This document shows, piece by piece, positions 1 to 8,957 of a DNA stretch of 64,000 nt. A program made the translations under genes and the position numbers. Positions within the stretch are counted from its first letter, which is position 1. Every line of letters begins with the position of its first letter. Under the pieces are notes generated by a model. It saw only the letters and a program-made list of their open reading frames with translations, was not told where the DNA came from and did not search any database. The stretch is from Christiangramia sp. OXR-203 (lineage in GTDB: Bacteria; Bacteroidota; Bacteroidia; Flavobacteriales; Flavobacteriaceae), in NCBI RefSeq assembly GCF_034372165.1, contig NZ_CP139698.1, forward strand, positions 558,001 to 622,000, written 5' to 3'.

Positions 1-272
1 TCAAAGTCATCGTCTAATTGATAGAATCCCTGATAGAATGCATTGATAACCTTACTGCCAGGAGCATGTTCTACAGAAGATTCATTCTGAACGAGATCTA
101 TAAAGTCATATTTTTTAGCAAAACCCTCGACAATTTCTGAAGTTGCATCTGTAGAGTTATCATCCACAACCATTATTTTCGCAGGTTTCAACGATTGCTC
201 AGCCAGCGACTCTAGTGTCCTGCCAATAATATTTGCTTCGTTATGTGCCGGGATAATAATATAGATTCTCAC
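1..272 (-). CDS. Family 2 glycosyltransferase, N-terminal part (cut by window edge)
   Basis: Only the first 90 codons are present; the rest lies left of the window. The start of a GT-A fold is visible: a hydrophobic beta strand leading into IPAHNEAN (residues 7-14), then VVDDNSTD (35-42), the nucleotide-sugar-binding Asp pair of family 2 glycosyltransferases. Such enzymes transfer a sugar from a nucleotide donor, or from a polyprenyl phosphate, at the cytoplasmic face of the membrane. The start is GTG at 272, because an in-frame stop lies 13 bases upstream and no ATG intervenes. The gene follows the methyltransferase by 36 bases on the same strand, so the two are probably co-transcribed. The acceptor cannot be told. 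Confidence 0.85.
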   Translation of the reverse strand, partial: MRIYIIIPAHNEANIIGRTLESLAEQSLKPAKIMVVDDNSTDATSEIVEGFAKKYDFIDLVQNESSVEHAPGSKVINAFYQGFYQLDDDF

Positions 273-308
273 GAAATGGAAATTTCAGTAAGTGGCTAAG
301 ATAGAGTA

Positions 309-830
309 TTAGATCCTTTCAGCATAGACTGCATAGTACCTTGGAGTAAACTTCCGAAGAATAGGGCGTAACCCAATTTTCTTCACTGGATGTGCCCATT
401 GAATACTGTCTTTTATCTCCCAGCCACTTTTTTCAAGCAACCAGTCAAACTGCCATTTTTCAAATTCATGATAATGCCGGTCCCAAGGATCGGTCTTGCT
501 ACGATAGGCCGGAGAAAACCATAATTTTAACGGAACGCTTACTACAAGTTTAGGAGCTTTGATCTCTTTCAGAATGTTATATGGAGCGAGTAGATGTTCG
601 AAGATTTCGAATGCCGTAACGCAATCATAAGAATTTGTTTGAACCGCCCCAAAATGATCGTCCAGATCTTCTCCTTTGGTATTATTTACCAGAAAACCCT
701 CCTTTTCCATAATTTTTGAAAACGGATTGGGAACTCCCAGATCCAGAATTCGTTCATCCCTGGAGATATGATTTTCTAAAAATTTCAGTGTTTTCTGAAA
801 GCGTTTTTCCGGGAAACTTTGTTCGTACAT
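309..830 (-). CDS. Class I SAM-dependent methyltransferase
   Basis: A 173-residue protein resembling methyltransferase family 11/23. The SAM-binding strand is RILDLG (27-32), followed by VPNPF where the usual glycine-rich loop would have GxG, so motif I is atypical. YDCVTAFEIFEHL (68-80) matches the motif that precedes the catalytic region. Its ATG shares one base with the stop of the upstream KAS III gene (TAATG), which implies translational coupling. A glycosyltransferase follows. The neighbours suggest a modified glycan or lipid product, but the substrate is unknown. Family is fairly sure, function is not. Confidence 0.75.
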   Translation of the reverse strand: MYEQSFPEKRFQKTLKFLENHISRDERILDLGVPNPFSKIMEKEGFLVNNTKGEDLDDHFGAVQTNSYDCVTAFEIFEHLLAPYNILKEIKAPKLVVSVPLKLWFSPAYRSKTDPWDRHYHEFEKWQFDWLLEKSGWEIKDSIQWAHPVKKIGLRPILRKFTPRYYAVYAERI

Positions 831-1888
831 TATACCTGGTAAGTGATCGCATTAATGTTCATTCCTGCACCAACGCTGGCAAACATTACAACGTCACCTT
901 TCTCAAGTTTTTGATGGTCAATTTTACCTTTACGTACAAGGTCCAGAAGAGTTGGAACAGTAGCTACACTACTATTTCCCAGTTCGTGGATGGTCATAGG
1001 CATCACATGTTCAGGCGCTTGCATATCGTGTAATTTGTAGAACCTGTTGATGATAGCTTCATCCATCTTCTCATTCGCCTGGTGAATAAATACAGTTTTA
1101 AGATCTTCGATAGATTTACCGCTATTTTCCAGGCAGGTTTTCATCGCTTTTGGTACGTTGACCAGGGCAAATTCGTAGATCTTCCGGCCATTCATTTTTA
1201 TAAAACGAATATCTTCGGAAGATTTACTGTTATTGGATTTTCCGAAGTAGATATACTCAGATTCCTGCAATGAGAATGTTGCCGACTCATGAGATAGAAT
1301 ACCTCCCGTCTCTTCCGAAGCTTCTAAAATTGCTGCTCCGGCACCATCAGAAAATATCATGCTATCTCTGTCGTGACTATCTACAACCCTGGATAAGGCT
1401 TCAGCACCAATTACCAGACATCGTTTCGCAATTCCAGCCTTAATAAATGCATTTGCCTGCACCATACCTTCGATCCAGCCTGGACAGCCAAAGAGAATGT
1501 CATACCCTACACATTTAGGATTGCTAATCTTCAATTTTGCCTTGACCCGGGTAGCTAAACTAGGTACGGTATCGCTTTGAACGGTGTTGGATTTAACGTC
1601 TCCATAATTATGAGCAACTATGATATAATCAAGAGTTTCAGGGTCTATTCCAGCATCTTCTATAGCTTTTTTACTAGCCAGAGTTGCAATGTCTGAAGTA
1701 TTCATTTCAGGTTCAATATACCTGCGTTCTTCAATGCCGGTAATAGCTTTGAACTTGCGAATCGTAGTTGGATTGTCCTGAGGAAAAGAACTCCCGTCGA
1801 GATTAAAAAACTCATGTTGCTCAAAGTCAGCATTTCTTGTGACAACATTAGGTATGTAACTTCCCGTACCGGTAATTTTAAAATTCAT
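830..1888 (-). CDS. 3-oxoacyl-ACP synthase III (KAS III/FabH-like)
   Basis: A 352-residue thiolase-fold condensing enzyme. The catalytic triad can be read: Cys135 in GCPGW, His269 in IHQAN and Asn305 in ELGNSS. Enzymes of this group join an acyl-CoA starter to malonyl-ACP in the cytoplasm. FabH of E. coli is about 317 residues; this longer form, with an extended N-terminus (FNLDGSSFPQDNP), resembles KAS III paralogues used for special lipids or secondary products. The link to a methyltransferase and a glycosyltransferase, rather than to other fab genes, supports a specialised role. That is inference; it could still serve as the housekeeping FabH. Confidence 0.8.
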   Translation of the reverse strand: MNFKITGTGSYIPNVVTRNADFEQHEFFNLDGSSFPQDNPTTIRKFKAITGIEERRYIEPEMNTSDIATLASKKAIEDAGIDPETLDYIIVAHNYGDVKSNTVQSDTVPSLATRVKAKLKISNPKCVGYDILFGCPGWIEGMVQANAFIKAGIAKRCLVIGAEALSRVVDSHDRDSMIFSDGAGAAILEASEETGGILSHESATFSLQESEYIYFGKSNNSKSSEDIRFIKMNGRKIYEFALVNVPKAMKTCLENSGKSIEDLKTVFIHQANEKMDEAIINRFYKLHDMQAPEHVMPMTIHELGNSSVATVPTLLDLVRKGKIDHQKLEKGDVVMFASVGAGMNINAITYQV

Positions 1889-1970
1889 CTGACTCTGAGA
1901 TTATAAATATTTCACAATTTAATTAAATAGCCTTAAGCTACATTTATAATTTAAAACTTTTTGGTCGAAA

Positions 1971-1996
1971 AAAAACCTGCCAGTTGACAGGTTTTT
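1971..1996 (-). terminator. Rho-independent terminator of gcvP
   Basis: Inverted repeat AAAAACCTG (1971-1979) and CAGGTTTTT (1988-1996) with an 8-base loop. Read on the minus strand it lies 22 bases after the gcvP stop and ends in a run of nine T. It separates gcvP from the KAS III gene. Confidence 0.75.
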
Positions 1997-2017
1997 ATTT
2001 CTAAAGTGCTATCTGGC

Positions 2018-4867
2018 TTATACTTCGGCATATTCTTCAGTAGGAGGACAGGTACACATCAGGTTCCTGTCTCCGTAAGCTTCATCTACACGTCGTACAC
2101 TTGGCCAGAACTTATTGTCATGCAAATGGCTTAATGGATAAGCTGCTTTCTCACGACTATACGGTAAATTCCATTCGTTAGCGGTAAGCATATGTATGGT
2201 ATGCGGAGCATTTTTCAAAACATTGTTGGGTTCATCTGCAGATGCTTCGTCTATTTCTTTTCGAATTGAAATTAGCGCATCACAGAATCTATCCAGTTCA
2301 GGTTTTGATTCACTTTCAGTTGGTTCGATCATTACCGTTCCAGCTACCGGGAATGATACTGTTGGAGCATGGAATCCATAATCGATCAAACGTTTTGCAA
2401 TATCTGTAACTTCAATACCTTTTTCTTTAAAGGGTCTGCAATCTACGATCATCTCATGTGCAGCACGTCCTCTTTCTCCGGAATAAAGGGTCTTATAATG
2501 TCCGTTCAAGCGTTCCTTTATGTAATTAGCATTCAAAATAGCATATTCTGTTGCCTTTTGAAGGCCGCCAGTACCAAGCATTTTGATGTATCCATAAGAA
2601 ATAAGGCAAACGAGGGCTGAACCCCACGGAGCTGAAGAAATCGCACCAATCGCCTGATCTCCTCCGGTTTTGATCACCGGGTTTCCAGGAAGGAAAGGTT
2701 TCAACTGTTCAGCTACACAAATAGGACCCACTCCAGGTCCACCACCTCCGTGAGGAATGGCGAAAGTTTTGTGCAGGTTCAGGTGACAGACATCAGCGCC
2801 AATTTTCCCTGGATTGGTAAGTCCAACCTGAGCGTTCATGTTAGCGCCATCCATATAAACCTGACCGCCATTTTCGTGAATGATATTGGTTACTTCACGA
2901 ATAGCAGATTCAAATACCCCGTGTGTAGAAGGGTATGTAACCATTAGTGCAGCAAGATTGTCCTTGTGTTTTAATGCTTTTTCGCGTAGATCATCAACGT
3001 CTATATTTCCATTTTCAGTGGCCTTGGTGACAATCACTTTCATCCCGGCCATTACTGCTGAAGCAGGATTTGTACCGTGAGCAGACGATGGGATCAGGCA
3101 AATATTTCTATGACTGTCTCCATTCGCTTCGTGGTATGCACGTATAACCATTAAACCAGCATACTCACCCTGCGCTCCAGAATTTGGTTGCAAAGAGGTT
3201 GCTGAAAATCCTGTAATTTCAGTTAACTGATCTTCAAGTTCTTTTAATATGGTTTGATAACCCTGAGCCTGGTCTACCGGAACAAAGGGATGTAAATTTC
3301 CCCACTGCGGATTACTTAAAGGCAACATTTCTGAAGCCGCATTTAATTTCATGGTACAGGATCCAAGACTTATCATGGAGTGGTTCAGGGAAAGATCCTT
3401 GCGTTCCAGCTTTTTAATATAACGCATCAATTCAGTTTCTGAATGATACAAGTTGAATACTTCGTGAGTTAAAAATTCGGTTGTACGTTGAAGTGACTCC
3501 GGAATTCTAATTTCAGAAGATAATTCAGAAACTTCATTAGCTTCTTTATCACTTAATTCAGCAAAAACTGCAATGATAGCGTTCAGATCGTCTGTAGTAG
3601 TGGTCTCATTGATTGAAATACAGGCACTTTCAGAATCAGGATAGAAAAAGTTTATTTCGTGCTTTTCAGCAATAGTTTTTAAAGATTTAGCGTCAACCTT
3701 TACATGTAGCGTATCAAAATATGCCGAATTCTGCTGTTCGAAACCAAGATTTTTCAGACTGTCCTCCAGGCTAACTGCAGTCGCATGAACAATACCTGCA
3801 ATGTACTCCAGTCCGCGTGGTCCGTGATATACCGCGTACATTCCCGCCATAACGGCAAGAAGAACCTGTGCAGTACAAATATTGGAAGTTGCTTTATCTC
3901 TTTTGATATGTTGTTCACGGGTTTGCAATGCCATTCTAAGGGCACTATTCCCGTCAATATCTTTTGTAAGACCAATAATACGTCCAGGAAGGTTGCGTTT
4001 AAAATCCTCTCTGGTTGCAAAAAATGCTGCATGTGGTCCCCCATATCCTAACGGAATTCCAAAACGCTGCGTAGTTCCAACAACCACGTCTACTCCAAGT
4101 TCTCCCGGAGCCTGAAGCATTACCAAGCTAAGTATATCTGCCGCAAATGCAGTTTTGATATTAGCTGCTTTACAATTTTCAACAAATTCTTTATAATCGA
4201 AGATCTGTCCGAATTTCCCAGGATACTGAACAAGCGCCCCAAAGTATTCTTCAGAAAAGTCAAATTCCTCATGATCTCCAACAATCATGTCGATCCCAAG
4301 GAAGTTAGCACGCGTTTCCATTAGAGAAATCGTCTGAGGTAAAGTTTGTTGAGAAACGAAAAATTTATTGACGTTTGCTTTTTTCTGATCTCTTTCGCGA
4401 ACAGAGAATAAAAGTGCCATAGCTTCGGCTGCAGCAGTAGATTCATCTAATAATGATGCATTCGCTAGCTCCATACCGGTAAGATCGCTTACCATGGTCT
4501 GGAAATTTAGAAGAGCTTCCAATCTACCCTGAGCGATTTCTGCCTGGTAAGGCGTATACGCAGTATACCAACCCGGATTTTCCAGAATATTTCTCTGGAT
4601 TACCGCTGGCAGGATGCTTTGATGGTATCCTAAACCAATGTAGGTTTTATATAATTTATTCTTTTCTGAAAGCTTCTTAATATGTTCTGCATACTGGTTC
4701 TCACTCATTGCTTTTGGCAGATTAAGCGGGTTTTCCAGCCTGATATCATCAGGAATTGTTTCGTATATAAGTTGCTCTATAGACTCAACGCCAATAGTGT
4801 CCAACATTTCCTGAAGATTTCCAGCTTTGGGACCAATATGGCGTAATGCGAAAGAATCTGTTCTCAT
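2018..4867 (-). CDS. gcvP: Glycine dehydrogenase (decarboxylating), P-protein of the glycine cleavage system
   Basis: A 949-residue single-chain P-protein. It decarboxylates glycine using pyridoxal phosphate and passes the aminomethyl group to the lipoyl arm of H-protein. The N-terminal half begins FALRHIGP; the C-terminal half carries the PLP lysine, Lys700, in NLHKTF, followed by the glycine-rich HGGGGPG. Length equals that of E. coli GcvP (957). The reading frame stays open to 4906, but ATG at 4867 fits the family N-terminus ([12 protein letters not shown]) and the promoter-like TACTTTTG at 4896-4903 would lie inside the longer version. The gene stands alone, without gcvT or gcvH, which is common in this phylum. 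Confidence 0.97.
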   Translation of the reverse strand: MRTDSFALRHIGPKAGNLQEMLDTIGVESIEQLIYETIPDDIRLENPLNLPKAMSENQYAEHIKKLSEKNKLYKTYIGLGYHQSILPAVIQRNILENPGWYTAYTPYQAEIAQGRLEALLNFQTMVSDLTGMELANASLLDESTAAAEAMALLFSVRERDQKKANVNKFFVSQQTLPQTISLMETRANFLGIDMIVGDHEEFDFSEEYFGALVQYPGKFGQIFDYKEFVENCKAANIKTAFAADILSLVMLQAPGELGVDVVVGTTQRFGIPLGYGGPHAAFFATREDFKRNLPGRIIGLTKDIDGNSALRMALQTREQHIKRDKATSNICTAQVLLAVMAGMYAVYHGPRGLEYIAGIVHATAVSLEDSLKNLGFEQQNSAYFDTLHVKVDAKSLKTIAEKHEINFFYPDSESACISINETTTTDDLNAIIAVFAELSDKEANEVSELSSEIRIPESLQRTTEFLTHEVFNLYHSETELMRYIKKLERKDLSLNHSMISLGSCTMKLNAASEMLPLSNPQWGNLHPFVPVDQAQGYQTILKELEDQLTEITGFSATSLQPNSGAQGEYAGLMVIRAYHEANGDSHRNICLIPSSAHGTNPASAVMAGMKVIVTKATENGNIDVDDLREKALKHKDNLAALMVTYPSTHGVFESAIREVTNIIHENGGQVYMDGANMNAQVGLTNPGKIGADVCHLNLHKTFAIPHGGGGPGVGPICVAEQLKPFLPGNPVIKTGGDQAIGAISSAPWGSALVCLISYGYIKMLGTGGLQKATEYAILNANYIKERLNGHYKTLYSGERGRAAHEMIVDCRPFKEKGIEVTDIAKRLIDYGFHAPTVSFPVAGTVMIEPTESESKPELDRFCDALISIRKEIDEASADEPNNVLKNAPHTIHMLTANEWNLPYSREKAAYPLSHLHDNKFWPSVRRVDEAYGDRNLMCTCPPTEEYAEV

Positions 4868-4895
4868 CAATAAATTAAGTTGTGTTTTTGTGGCG

Positions 4896-4903
4896 CAAAA
4901 GTA
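4896..4903 (-). promoter_or_regulatory. Promoter -7 box of gcvP
   Basis: On the minus strand this reads TACTTTTG, a perfect match to the Bacteroidota -7 box TAnnTTTG, 28 bases before the gcvP start. The -33 position has only a T-rich CTTTAA. It rules against a start at 4906. Confidence 0.55.
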
Positions 4904-4998
4904 CATAATTCCGAGCTAATTTAAAGTTGTTTAGAGGTATACAGTTGTTAAGATTTTTGGGTGACCAAAAACTAGTAAAGAATATGTAATTTCGTAAG

Positions 4999-5838
4999 AT
5001 GAGGTACTTTTGCAAGGCTTTTGACTTATATATTAACAGCAGCATCCACGTTGCTCTTGCGGTGTTATGTTTCGCGCTTATAAGCATGCTGGAATACAAC
5101 CTAACGATTGCCATTGATCTACTTGCTTTTATTTTTTTCTCGACAATAACCGGTTATAATTTCGTCAAATATGCTGGTATTGCGAAACTGCATCATTCCA
5201 GTCTGGCGGGAAACCTGCGAATCATTCAAATATTTTCTTTTGTAAGTTTTCTGGCGTTGATCTATTTTTCTCTTCAACTGTCAGTAAACGTCCTTGTAGC
5301 AACGGGGATCCTTGGCTTACTAACACTTTTGTATGCGCTACCGGTTTTTGGAAACAGCAGGAATTTGAGAAGTCTAGCGGGGATTAAAATATTTGTGATT
5401 GCAATGGTATGGGCTGGAACTACAGTTTTGCTGCCCGTAATCAATGTTCAGCAACTGCTGAATCAACCAGTGCTTATAGATTTCTTCCAGAGGTTTTGTA
5501 TGGTGGTAGTGCTCACGCTACCTTTTGAAATAAGAGATTTAATCTATGACTCTGATTCTCTTGAAACCATTCCCCAAAGAATTGGAGTGCGAAAAACAAG
5601 GATCTTTGGGGTTGTTTTATCGATACTGATATGTGTTATTGAAATATTTCAGCGGCAATTCCGCGGTTATAGTCTTCTAGCTTTATTTCTGGTGTGTGTA
5701 ATTATTGGAATATTCCTGCTAGGTAGTAGGGAACGGCAGTCTAAATATTATGCGTCTTTCTGGGTGGAGTCGACTCCCATAATGTACCTGGGAATTCTGT
5801 TGCTTATGAAGTATGTTCTTCCGAATGCAGTTTATTAA
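4999..5838 (+). CDS. UbiA-like polytopic membrane protein
   Basis: A 279-residue, very hydrophobic protein with about eight or nine membrane segments. FEIRDLIYDSDSLETIPQ (residues 174-191) resembles the second Asp-rich motif of UbiA prenyltransferases, which attach prenyl chains to aromatic acceptors. The first Asp-rich motif is not seen: the matching loop reads TGYNFVKYAGIAKLHH without Asp. It is therefore a divergent member, and catalysis is uncertain. The start at 4999 is the first in-frame start, but the -7-like TACTTTTG (5005-5012) overlaps it. The 3' end overlaps the convergent zinc-protein gene by 35 bases. Confidence 0.65.
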   Translation: MRYFCKAFDLYINSSIHVALAVLCFALISMLEYNLTIAIDLLAFIFFSTITGYNFVKYAGIAKLHHSSLAGNLRIIQIFSFVSFLALIYFSLQLSVNVLVATGILGLLTLLYALPVFGNSRNLRSLAGIKIFVIAMVWAGTTVLLPVINVQQLLNQPVLIDFFQRFCMVVVLTLPFEIRDLIYDSDSLETIPQRIGVRKTRIFGVVLSILICVIEIFQRQFRGYSLLALFLVCVIIGIFLLGSRERQSKYYASFWVESTPIMYLGILLLMKYVLPNAVY

Positions 5839-6073
5839 TTCTTTCACGCCACTCTTTCTTTTTTTCTTCGGAACAACATTCCAAATTTGCTTCTTTCAGC
5901 TTACGGGTAAGTTTAGAATTTCTGCTGGAAAATGTGCGGCAGGTTCTGCAGAAGGCAAGATGGATGGTTAACTTGATCTTTTCGAAAAAACCGGCTTCAT
6001 CGTACTGTGCTTTTGTGCAACAGGTAGCTGCTTCAGAACAGTCAACAAAAAGAGATTTACTTTTTTTACTCAT
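5804..6073 (-). CDS. Small cysteine-rich ZAS-type putative anti-sigma protein
   Basis: An 89-residue soluble protein with no membrane segment. Cys12 and His38-x3-Cys42-x2-Cys45 (HLAFCRTC) form the zinc-binding pattern of ZAS anti-sigma factors. Extra Cys pairs sit at 18-19 and 66-67. It lies two bases after the ECF sigma gene, the usual sigma/anti-sigma order, so its likely job is to hold that sigma factor inactive. The longer frame starting at 6139 would overlap the sigma gene by 64 bases; ATG at 6073 is preferred. Binding to the sigma factor is inferred from position and motif. Confidence 0.7.
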   Translation of the reverse strand: MSKKSKSLFVDCSEAATCCTKAQYDEAGFFEKIKLTIHLAFCRTCRTFSSRNSKLTRKLKEANLECCSEEKKKEWRERINKLHSEEHTS

Positions 6074-6075
6074 AA

Positions 6076-6627
6076 TTAAAACCAGTTTTTTTCCATGCAT
6101 GCAGCCAGAGCAGTTCTGGCGCGGTGAATAATAACCCACAAATTAGACGGCGTGATATCAAATTCATTACAGATCGCTTCCGTGTCAACCCCATCTATAG
6201 TTTTACGCTTAAAAATTGCTGCTTGCTTTTCGTTGATAGAGTCCAGACAATCCAGAATTGCCAGTCCAAGTTCATTATTTTCCATGTCATCCTCGGCGGT
6301 ACGGTCAAATTGATCTGGAACCTGTTCTTCCAGCCATTCACCTTCGCTATCTTCTCCAGTATAATTGATCTTAACTTCTGCCTGACCTTTCGCTGAATTA
6401 TTACGACGATAATGATCAATGATCTTTCGTTTAAGGATTGAGATAAGCCAGGTTCTTTCGCTGGCTTCGCCCTTAAAATTCTTAGCAGATTTTAAGCCCG
6501 CCAGGAAGGTTTCAGAAATTAGGTCATTAGCGACCTCACGGTCATTTACACGCACGATCGTATAATTAAACAGATAATCTGAATATCTGTCTACCCATTT
6601 ATTAGGATCAAGTTGGTTTGAAGGCAT
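6076..6627 (-). CDS. ECF-type RNA polymerase sigma factor
   Basis: A sigma-70 family protein of about 183 residues. Region 2 includes NDLISETFLAGLKS and SERTWLISILKRKIIDHYRR (-10 recognition and core binding). Region 4 includes AIFKRKTIDGVDTEAICNEF and the helix-turn-helix TPSNLWVIIHRARTALAACM. An acidic linker (GEDSEGEWLEE) separates them. The frame is open to an ATG at 6648, but a -7-like box at 6651-6658 would place transcription start at or inside that codon, so the second Met at 6627 is favoured. The partner anti-sigma gene follows after two bases. Target promoters are not evident. Confidence 0.85.
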   Translation of the reverse strand: MPSNQLDPNKWVDRYSDYLFNYTIVRVNDREVANDLISETFLAGLKSAKNFKGEASERTWLISILKRKIIDHYRRNNSAKGQAEVKINYTGEDSEGEWLEEQVPDQFDRTAEDDMENNELGLAILDCLDSINEKQAAIFKRKTIDGVDTEAICNEFDITPSNLWVIIHRARTALAACMEKNWF

Positions 6628-6650
6628 GTGTGCTTGTGACGGTTGCAACT

Positions 6651-6658
6651 CAAAAATA
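6651..6658 (-). promoter_or_regulatory. Possible -7 box for the ECF sigma gene
   Basis: Minus-strand TATTTTTG matches TAnnTTTG. No clear -33 box is present. It would give a leader of roughly 20 bases if translation starts at 6627. Confidence 0.4.
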
Positions 6659-6660
6659 TG

Positions 6661-6709
6661 AAAAGAATGGCGATCCCTAAGCTTTATGGTCAGGTTTTAC
6701 CATTCTTTT
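6661..6709. repeat. Inverted repeat between the M3 peptidase and sigma genes
   Basis: AAAAGAATGG (6661-6670) and CCATTCTTTT (6700-6709) form a perfect 10-bp stem with a 29-base loop, just beyond the stop of the M3 peptidase gene. It may act as a weak terminator for that gene, or as a site controlling the sigma gene. The large loop makes either reading uncertain. Confidence 0.4.
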
Positions 6710-6719
6710 TCAGAATTTT

Positions 6720-8750
6720 TTAATTACTGATTAGACCAGCTCTTCTTAATAGAGCATCTGGTTTTGGTTCTTTTCCGCGGAAGCGTTTGTACAGTTCCAT
6801 TGGATGTTCTGTACCGCCTTGCGAGAGTATATTATCTTTAAATTTATCTGCGATATCCTTGCTGAATATTCCGTTTTCTGTAAAATATTCGAACGCATCT
6901 GCATCCAGTACTTCTGCCCATTTATAAGAATAATATCCTGCAGAATAACCACCCTGGAAAATATGGGAAAATGCTGTACTCATACAATTACTCGCCACCT
7001 CCGGGAATAATTTGGTAGGTTCGAATGCTTCTGTTTCATGTGCCTTTACATCACTTACATTCGAAGGATCCTGAGCATGCCAGCTAAGATCTAACATTCC
7101 AAAGCTTAACTGTCGTAAGGTTGCCATACCTTCCAGGAAGTTAGACGATTCCTTGATCTTAGTAATGTAATCCTGTGGAAGTGCTTCACCGGTTTTATAA
7201 TGTTTTGCAAAGAGTTGCAATGCCTCTTCCTCGTAACACCAGTTTTCAAGAACCTGGCTTGGTAGTTCTACAAAATCCCAGTATACATTGGCGCCAGAAA
7301 GACTTGGGTAAGTTGTATTTGCGAGCATACCGTGTAAGGCATGACCAAATTCATGGAATAATGTAGTTACTTCATTAAAAGTTAATAATGAAGGTTGTTT
7401 CTCTGTTGGTTTAGTGAAATTGCATACAATTGATATATGGGGTCTCTCATTCTGCCCGTTTTCTATCGACTGTTGTTTGTAAATAGTCATCCATGCACCA
7501 TCTCTTTTTCCGGGGCGAGGATGAAAGTCGGTATAAAACAGAGCAATATCATTTCCTATAGTATCGGTAACATTATAGGTTCGAACATCCTGATGATATA
7601 CATCAACATTAGTTGTTTGTTCGAAATTGAGTCCGTAAAGTTTCCCTGCAATAGTAAACACACCATCAATCACTTTCTCTAACTGGAAATATGGTTTCAG
7701 CTTTTCGTCATCCAGATCAAATAATTTCTGTTTCAGTTTTTCTGCATAATAAGCCGAATCCCATTTTTGTAAGGTATCGATCTGGTCAAGATCTTTGGCG
7801 AACTTTTCCAATTGACTAAACTCTCGTTCTGCTGCAGGTCTTGCTTTTTCCAGCATTTCCTCCAGAAAAGACTCTACTTTCTGCGGGGTTTCTGCCATAC
7901 GCTCTTCAAGTACAAAGTGCGCATGGGATTCAAAACCAAGTAGTTTTGCTCTTTCATATCTCAGTTTTGCGATATCAAGTACATTTTGCTGGTTATCCAG
8001 TTCATCACCTTTAAAAGCTCTCGAACCAAATGCGAGAGAAAGTTCCTTTCGCAACTCCCTGTCATCGGCATATTTCATGAATGGAATGTAGCTAGGGTAT
8101 TCGAGACTAAATATCCAGCCTTCGGTATCTTTAGATTTAGCAATATTCCTGGCTTCTTCTTTGAAACTGTCAGGTAATCCACCTAAACGAGATTCTTCGG
8201 TGACAACCAGCTCATATTTATTGGTTTCAGCTAAAACATTTTCATCAAACTGCAACTTTAGCTTAGATAGTTTTTTGTCGATCTCACGTAAGGTCTGCTG
8301 ATCTTCGTTAGTCAGGTTGGCGCCGTTACGCGTAAATGCTTTGTACTTCTGGTCCAGTAAGGTAATTTGCTCCTTGCTGAGGTCCAGCGATTCTCTTTGA
8401 TCGTAAACCTTCTTGACTCTTTTGAAGAGTGTATTGTTCAGAATAATATCATTCTTGAATTCTGAAAGTAGAGGAGAAACATCCTGAGCGATCTTCTGAA
8501 TTTCTTCATTAGTTTCCGCAGAATTTATATTGAAGAAAATGCTGGTAACACGATCCAGTTTCTTTCCGGAAAACTCTAATGCTTCGATCGTATTTTCGAA
8601 GGTTGGTTCTTCCTTACTGGAGGTGATAGCCTCAATATCTTTTTGGGCAAGTTCTATAGCCTTAAGAATGGCAGGTTTGTAATCTGATGTTTTTATGCTT
8701 GAAAAAGGAGCCTGATTAAAATCTTCCAGTAATATATTTTGAGAGCTCAT
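6720..8750 (-). CDS. M3 family oligopeptidase (Dcp/PrlC type)
   Basis: A 676-residue zinc peptidase. The metal site is HEFGH at 466-470 (in TLFHEFGHALHGML); the third ligand is probably the Glu in the downstream ELPSQVLENW segment. Length matches peptidyl-dipeptidase Dcp and oligopeptidase A (about 680). Such enzymes cleave short peptides. There is no signal peptide (MSSQNILLEDFNQAPF), so it acts in the cytoplasm. The last residues KRFRGKEPKPDALLRRAGL match the conserved C-terminus of the Dcp/PrlC group. Dcp and PrlC specificity cannot be separated by eye. It is a single gene with a palindromic leader at 8767-8800. Confidence 0.92.
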   Translation of the reverse strand: MSSQNILLEDFNQAPFSSIKTSDYKPAILKAIELAQKDIEAITSSKEEPTFENTIEALEFSGKKLDRVTSIFFNINSAETNEEIQKIAQDVSPLLSEFKNDIILNNTLFKRVKKVYDQRESLDLSKEQITLLDQKYKAFTRNGANLTNEDQQTLREIDKKLSKLKLQFDENVLAETNKYELVVTEESRLGGLPDSFKEEARNIAKSKDTEGWIFSLEYPSYIPFMKYADDRELRKELSLAFGSRAFKGDELDNQQNVLDIAKLRYERAKLLGFESHAHFVLEERMAETPQKVESFLEEMLEKARPAAEREFSQLEKFAKDLDQIDTLQKWDSAYYAEKLKQKLFDLDDEKLKPYFQLEKVIDGVFTIAGKLYGLNFEQTTNVDVYHQDVRTYNVTDTIGNDIALFYTDFHPRPGKRDGAWMTIYKQQSIENGQNERPHISIVCNFTKPTEKQPSLLTFNEVTTLFHEFGHALHGMLANTTYPSLSGANVYWDFVELPSQVLENWCYEEEALQLFAKHYKTGEALPQDYITKIKESSNFLEGMATLRQLSFGMLDLSWHAQDPSNVSDVKAHETEAFEPTKLFPEVASNCMSTAFSHIFQGGYSAGYYSYKWAEVLDADAFEYFTENGIFSKDIADKFKDNILSQGGTEHPMELYKRFRGKEPKPDALLRRAGLISN

Positions 8751-8766
8751 GAATGTAAGTTTAACG

Positions 8767-8800
8767 CTTTTGCAATATTATATGAACGTTATTGCAAAAG
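8767..8800. repeat. Palindrome in the leader of the M3 peptidase gene
   Basis: CTTTTGCAAT (8767-8776) and ATTGCAAAAG (8791-8800) form a perfect 10-bp inverted repeat with a 14-base spacer, 17 bases before the peptidase start. It could be an operator or a leader hairpin. No Bacteroidota -7 box was found nearby. Confidence 0.5.
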
Positions 8801-8932
8801 ATCTAATTAAAATTTCTATTTTAGCCTTTTAATCGATTAAAGATCAACTTATAACGATACAGTAGTATAACAAGTTCTGGTTAAAATTTAGAATGGTTAA
8901 TAAATAATAACGGATTAAAGGTTTACTGCTTG

Positions 8933-8957
8933 GGGATCACATTGTGATCCCTTTTTT
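8933..8957 (+). terminator. Terminator-like hairpin beside the end of purE
   Basis: GGGATCAC (8933-8940), loop ATT, GTGATCCC (8944-8951), then TTTTTT (8952-8957). The T run follows the stem on the plus strand, where no gene precedes it. On the minus strand, the direction of purE, the stem is not followed by T residues. It may be a poor terminator for purE or the end of an unknown plus-strand transcript. Confidence 0.5.

Noticed and set aside
3754-4051. Overlapping frames on both strands inside gcvP
   Set aside because: gcvP is clearly coding here; the others have no recognisable domain.
6628-6648. Longer sigma factor start at 6648
   Set aside because: The -7-like box at 6651-6658 would put transcription start at or after this codon; Met at 6627 is the safer start, though not proven.
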